Origin: a virus
IMG/VR virus record: IMGVR_UViG_3300032296_000916
Coordinates: 1 to 39,793 of that record
Length of the DNA: 39,793 nucleotides
Reading direction: 5' to 3' (one strand)
Translations under genes and position numbers: made by a program
The notes under the pieces: generated by a model
Databases searched by the model: none
What the model saw: the letters and a program-made list of their open reading frames with translations, nothing else
What the model was told of the DNA's origin: nothing
Part shown: piece by piece, positions 37,637-39,793 of the stretch
Layout of the letters: every line of letters begins with the position of its first letter
Numbering within the stretch: position 1 is the first letter of the stretch

Positions 37637-38112
37637 TTTATTTCGATTCCGTTTTCGTCTAAAGGTGTGCTGTAAATAAATTGATATTTGTTAATATCAA
37701 GAATGTCTGGAATAGTATTTTTAATTTCTTCTAATGAATCTTGCAATTCAATAGATGTGACATCACGCAATGCTTGTTTTTGCGATTTAATCAAATCTTG
37801 TTTTGATGTGTCTCCAGTCTCAATGGCTCGCATAAACTCTATATCAAGTTTACTCAAAATTTCAGCGCGAAGATAACGCCACTTGTTTTTTTGAATTTCT
37901 TTTGCTTTTGTAAAATTAACTTCTACTTCAGCATTGTTTGAAACAGTATAAGCATCAAAAAAGAAATCGTCTATTTTTGTTGATTCCGTTATTTCTCCAA
38001 ACGGAATATTATTTTCTTTGAATGATTTAATTGTTTCTTCTGCAACTTCTTCATTCAAAAATGCGGTAATGGCAAGACTTCCGTTTTCTTGTTTGTAGTA
38101 TATAGATTTCAT
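37633..38112 (-). CDS. Tail fibre assembly chaperone-like protein
   Basis: 159 residues. The N-terminal third is beta-like with Tyr/Asn (SIYYKQENGSLAITAF). The middle has WRYLRAEILSKLDIEFMRAI (about 84-103) and ETGDTSKQDLIKSQKQALRD (about 104-123), a helix-turn-helix pair I recognise from phage tail-assembly-type proteins that follow or precede receptor-binding genes. The C-terminal part is a short beta-rich tail. It sits just before tailspike 2 in transcription order and starts right after the stop of tailspike 3. It likely helps trimer folding of one or more spikes. Confidence 0.55.
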   Translation of the reverse strand: MKSIYYKQENGSLAITAFLNEEVAEETIKSFKENNIPFGEITESTKIDDFFFDAYTVSNNAEVEVNFTKAKEIQKNKWRYLRAEILSKLDIEFMRAIETGDTSKQDLIKSQKQALRDVTSIELQDSLEEIKNTIPDILDINKYQFIYSTPLDENGIEIK

Positions 38113-39774
38113 TTAGTAATTGTTATTGAAGATAGCCACATTGACAACTCCATGATCGTATGTTCCAACTCCCGGTCTTGACAGTGCAATTGAAACAGAA
38201 TTTAGATTCCATGCGGTTGTAGTAAATGTTGATGCTCCAGCACCAAGGTCATTGAATGATCCCAGCGTGCAATAATTTGAATTCAACATTGGTGCAGTAA
38301 AATTGATCGTATACTGACCAGTTCCTGTTTTTGTAATAGATGAAACATTGAATCCGTTCCTCGGAGCAATCGGATTTGATAAATTGCCATCGAAATTAAC
38401 CCAAGCCCTCGCTGTATTAAGTCCTCGTATATCTCCATTTGAAAGAATTTGAACGGTTTGAGTGCCAACATTCAAAACTTGCAATGCCACCCCAGTATTA
38501 ATTGTTCTATTTTGAAAAACAAATCCATAGTTGTTTCCAAAATATTTGAAACCTATGAATTGATCTCCGCCCATATCGTCGGTAGAAGTAGAACCAGTTA
38601 CCGCTGTTCCGGCGGCTAAAAACCCGTTGTAAAATCTACCCCTAACATTATACGCAGTCGTTGCGTTGTAAGGGAATAGTCCCTTTGCGAGGGCATCATA
38701 CGCCCACGCATATCTTCCATCAGTAACCACTGAAGGATCATAATTGCCCAGTGCATTTATAATGTCGTTTTCTTGGACTGCACAATTTTTTGCTTTTCCT
38801 GTATTGCTTGGATCGGCATCCATCCAGACTATGGGATTTAACGCAAAAGTATTTGTAAACTTATTAACTGATGCTCCCACTCCGTTTGCAGGAACTTGGC
38901 CTGCGGAAGTGTTATTTTGTTCAAACCATCCAGCCACGGTAATCGAAGTTCCGTCATTGGCCCACCCAGTAATAAGCCCACCATACGAGGTCGTGTGGTT
39001 GGTATCAATAATCATTGATACTCTTAATAGCAAGACTTGACTTGCTGTAAGAGGAACCGTTGGGGTGATTGTGGTTGCCGTGTATGTGGCATTAGAAATA
39101 TTGATTGTCGGACTTGGATTTCGGTTATCCAGATTAAATGTGCAACAAGCTCTAAGGTCAGATAAGAATGCTACACTTGAAGGTTGGTAGTATGGATTAT
39201 TCCACGCCAACTCGTCGTTTAAAAGAAGTGGGTTCCCTTTGAGAGATAGTGTGCAAGCTGTATCCGCAAACCCAAATTGATTTGCTGCAAAATGAATTCC
39301 ATCACGCACTATTCTTCCATTAATAAAAGATAAACCAGAACCCGGATCAGGAGGAAGACCGGACCCAGATACTGTCACAGCAGGTAAAAACTTTGCACCA
39401 TTATCGCAAACATATGTAATCTCTTTTCCGCTTGTGTTTACAAGAGATGTAAGCAGGTAGTTTCCAGACGGAACATATACATTTGCTCTTGGAGAAAGTG
39501 TAACTAATACAGGATTAGATGCTGCTGTTGACCCTATCGCAGCAGCGCAAGCGGCAGAGAAAGCCGCCGTGTCATCAGTAACTCCATCACCTACTGCCCC
39601 GAAATCCTTCACATTCACCACATCCGCAAACCTGTTTGCCAACGAACGAGCGGTTGTGCTGCCAGTAGAAGTTACTGTAGTAGCAGATGAATTTCCTCCA
39701 GTAAATGTTCCAGAGATGTTGCCTCCAGTTACATTTCCAAATAATCCTGCTGTTCCGTCGAGTGTTAGTGGCAT
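38113..39774 (-). CDS. Tailspike 3 (pectate-lyase-like fold)
   Basis: 553 residues. A ~30-residue Gly/Thr-rich head (MPLTLDGTAGLFGNVTGGN) leads into the shared cassette (STTARSLANRFADV, VKDFGAVGDGVTDDTAA, about 35-75), where Val to Thr and a different alanine run mark divergence from the other two. The body is a beta-helix with Asn/Gly-rich turns and Trp pairs; the C-terminal 90 residues (NGFNVSSITKTGTGQYTINF, about 460-479) resemble a fibre tip. The ATG follows a TATAATATT string at the window edge; TATAAT may be a -10 element. Confidence 0.7.
   Translation of the reverse strand: MPLTLDGTAGLFGNVTGGNISGTFTGGNSSATTVTSTGSTTARSLANRFADVVNVKDFGAVGDGVTDDTAAFSAACAAAIGSTAASNPVLVTLSPRANVYVPSGNYLLTSLVNTSGKEITYVCDNGAKFLPAVTVSGSGLPPDPGSGLSFINGRIVRDGIHFAANQFGFADTACTLSLKGNPLLLNDELAWNNPYYQPSSVAFLSDLRACCTFNLDNRNPSPTINISNATYTATTITPTVPLTASQVLLLRVSMIIDTNHTTSYGGLITGWANDGTSITVAGWFEQNNTSAGQVPANGVGASVNKFTNTFALNPIVWMDADPSNTGKAKNCAVQENDIINALGNYDPSVVTDGRYAWAYDALAKGLFPYNATTAYNVRGRFYNGFLAAGTAVTGSTSTDDMGGDQFIGFKYFGNNYGFVFQNRTINTGVALQVLNVGTQTVQILSNGDIRGLNTARAWVNFDGNLSNPIAPRNGFNVSSITKTGTGQYTINFTAPMLNSNYCTLGSFNDLGAGASTFTTTAWNLNSVSIALSRPGVGTYDHGVVNVAIFNNNY
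39558..39668 (-). repeat. Tailspike linker cassette, copy 3
   Basis: Third copy, encoding the STTARSLANRF...DDTAA linker of tailspike 3. It is closer in sequence to copy 2 near the LANRF end and has more differences in the alanine-rich end. Confidence 0.75.
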
Positions 39775-39793
39775 AATATTATACGATTGTATA
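39775..39793 (-). promoter_or_regulatory. Possible -10 element at the window edge, upstream of tailspike 3
   Basis: Read on the minus strand, the last bases give GTATAAT followed by ATT and ATG. A TATAAT box so close to the start would place transcription start at or near the ATG (a leaderless message). The -35 region falls outside the window, so this is only suggestive. Confidence 0.25.

Noticed and set aside
29090-39774. Diversity-generating retroelement targeting tail genes
   Set aside because: No reverse transcriptase and no template/variable repeat pair with adenine-biased differences was seen; the spike cassettes are ordinary homologous segments.
1-39793. CRISPR array, rRNA, IS element or integrase
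   Set aside because: No regularly spaced repeats, no rRNA-like sequence, and no transposase- or integrase-like protein motif were found on either strand.

Overview
The window is part of a tailed-phage genome (Caudoviricetes). The gene set points to a short-tailed, podovirus-like virion: a large terminase, a P22/T7-type portal, a scaffold-like protein, a gatekeeper/adaptor-like and a nozzle-like tail protein, a long block of Gln/Ala/Gly-rich ejection-type proteins, and three tailspikes. No tail sheath, tube or classical tape measure is visible. The DNA is A+T-rich by eye. Genes are tightly packed, with many ATGA, GTGA, TAATG and TTGA junctions, and many starts are preceded by an AAATT-like string instead of a clear Shine-Dalgarno sequence. 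The host cannot be named from the sequence. The style looks like an environmental phage known mainly from metagenomes. Functional calls rest on motif reading and memory of families; no searches were run.

Layout. The plus strand carries 1-15226 and the minus strand carries 39793-15198, and the two convergent blocks overlap by 29 bases. The plus block starts with two SAM-methyltransferase genes (the first cut by the window edge), a MazG-like pyrophosphohydrolase, a small lipoprotein, a dCMP-deaminase-like enzyme and six small unknown genes. Then come TerL, a Cys-rich small protein, the portal, two proteins with matching C-termini, three small (two very basic) proteins, and a scaffold-like acidic coiled-coil protein. 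A tRNA with anticodon CAU follows. The block ends with a surface-glycan-type cassette: three glycosyltransferase-like proteins, a small unknown and a methyltransferase.

Read 5' to 3', the minus block opens with three tailspikes sharing an N-terminal cassette, one with a chaperone-like partner. It continues with a membrane protein, an acidic capsid-staple-like protein, a Pro-rich protein, a 1246-residue adaptor-like protein swollen by repeats, a nozzle-like protein and two small proteins. Two tandem pairs of Gln-rich paralogs follow, separated by a PP-loop (PAPS-reductase-like) enzyme plus a YkgJ-like Cys-rich protein. Then come two large ejection-type proteins, a dense group of small genes and an Erv1/ALR-like fusion protein.

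Strongest observations: (1) a short motif of the form [DN]AI-x-x-G-L recurs at or near the C-terminus of several head/virion proteins, suggesting a shared docking partner; (2) a 9-codon leader ahead of one tailspike is an exact relic of the N-terminus of another spike, recording a spike swap; (3) a PP-loop/YkgJ gene pair sits inside the ejection-protein block; (4) an Erv-like domain carries CxC instead of CxxC and is fused to a second conserved domain. No major capsid protein, polymerase, integrase or endolysin was recognised, so the genome must continue outside the window.
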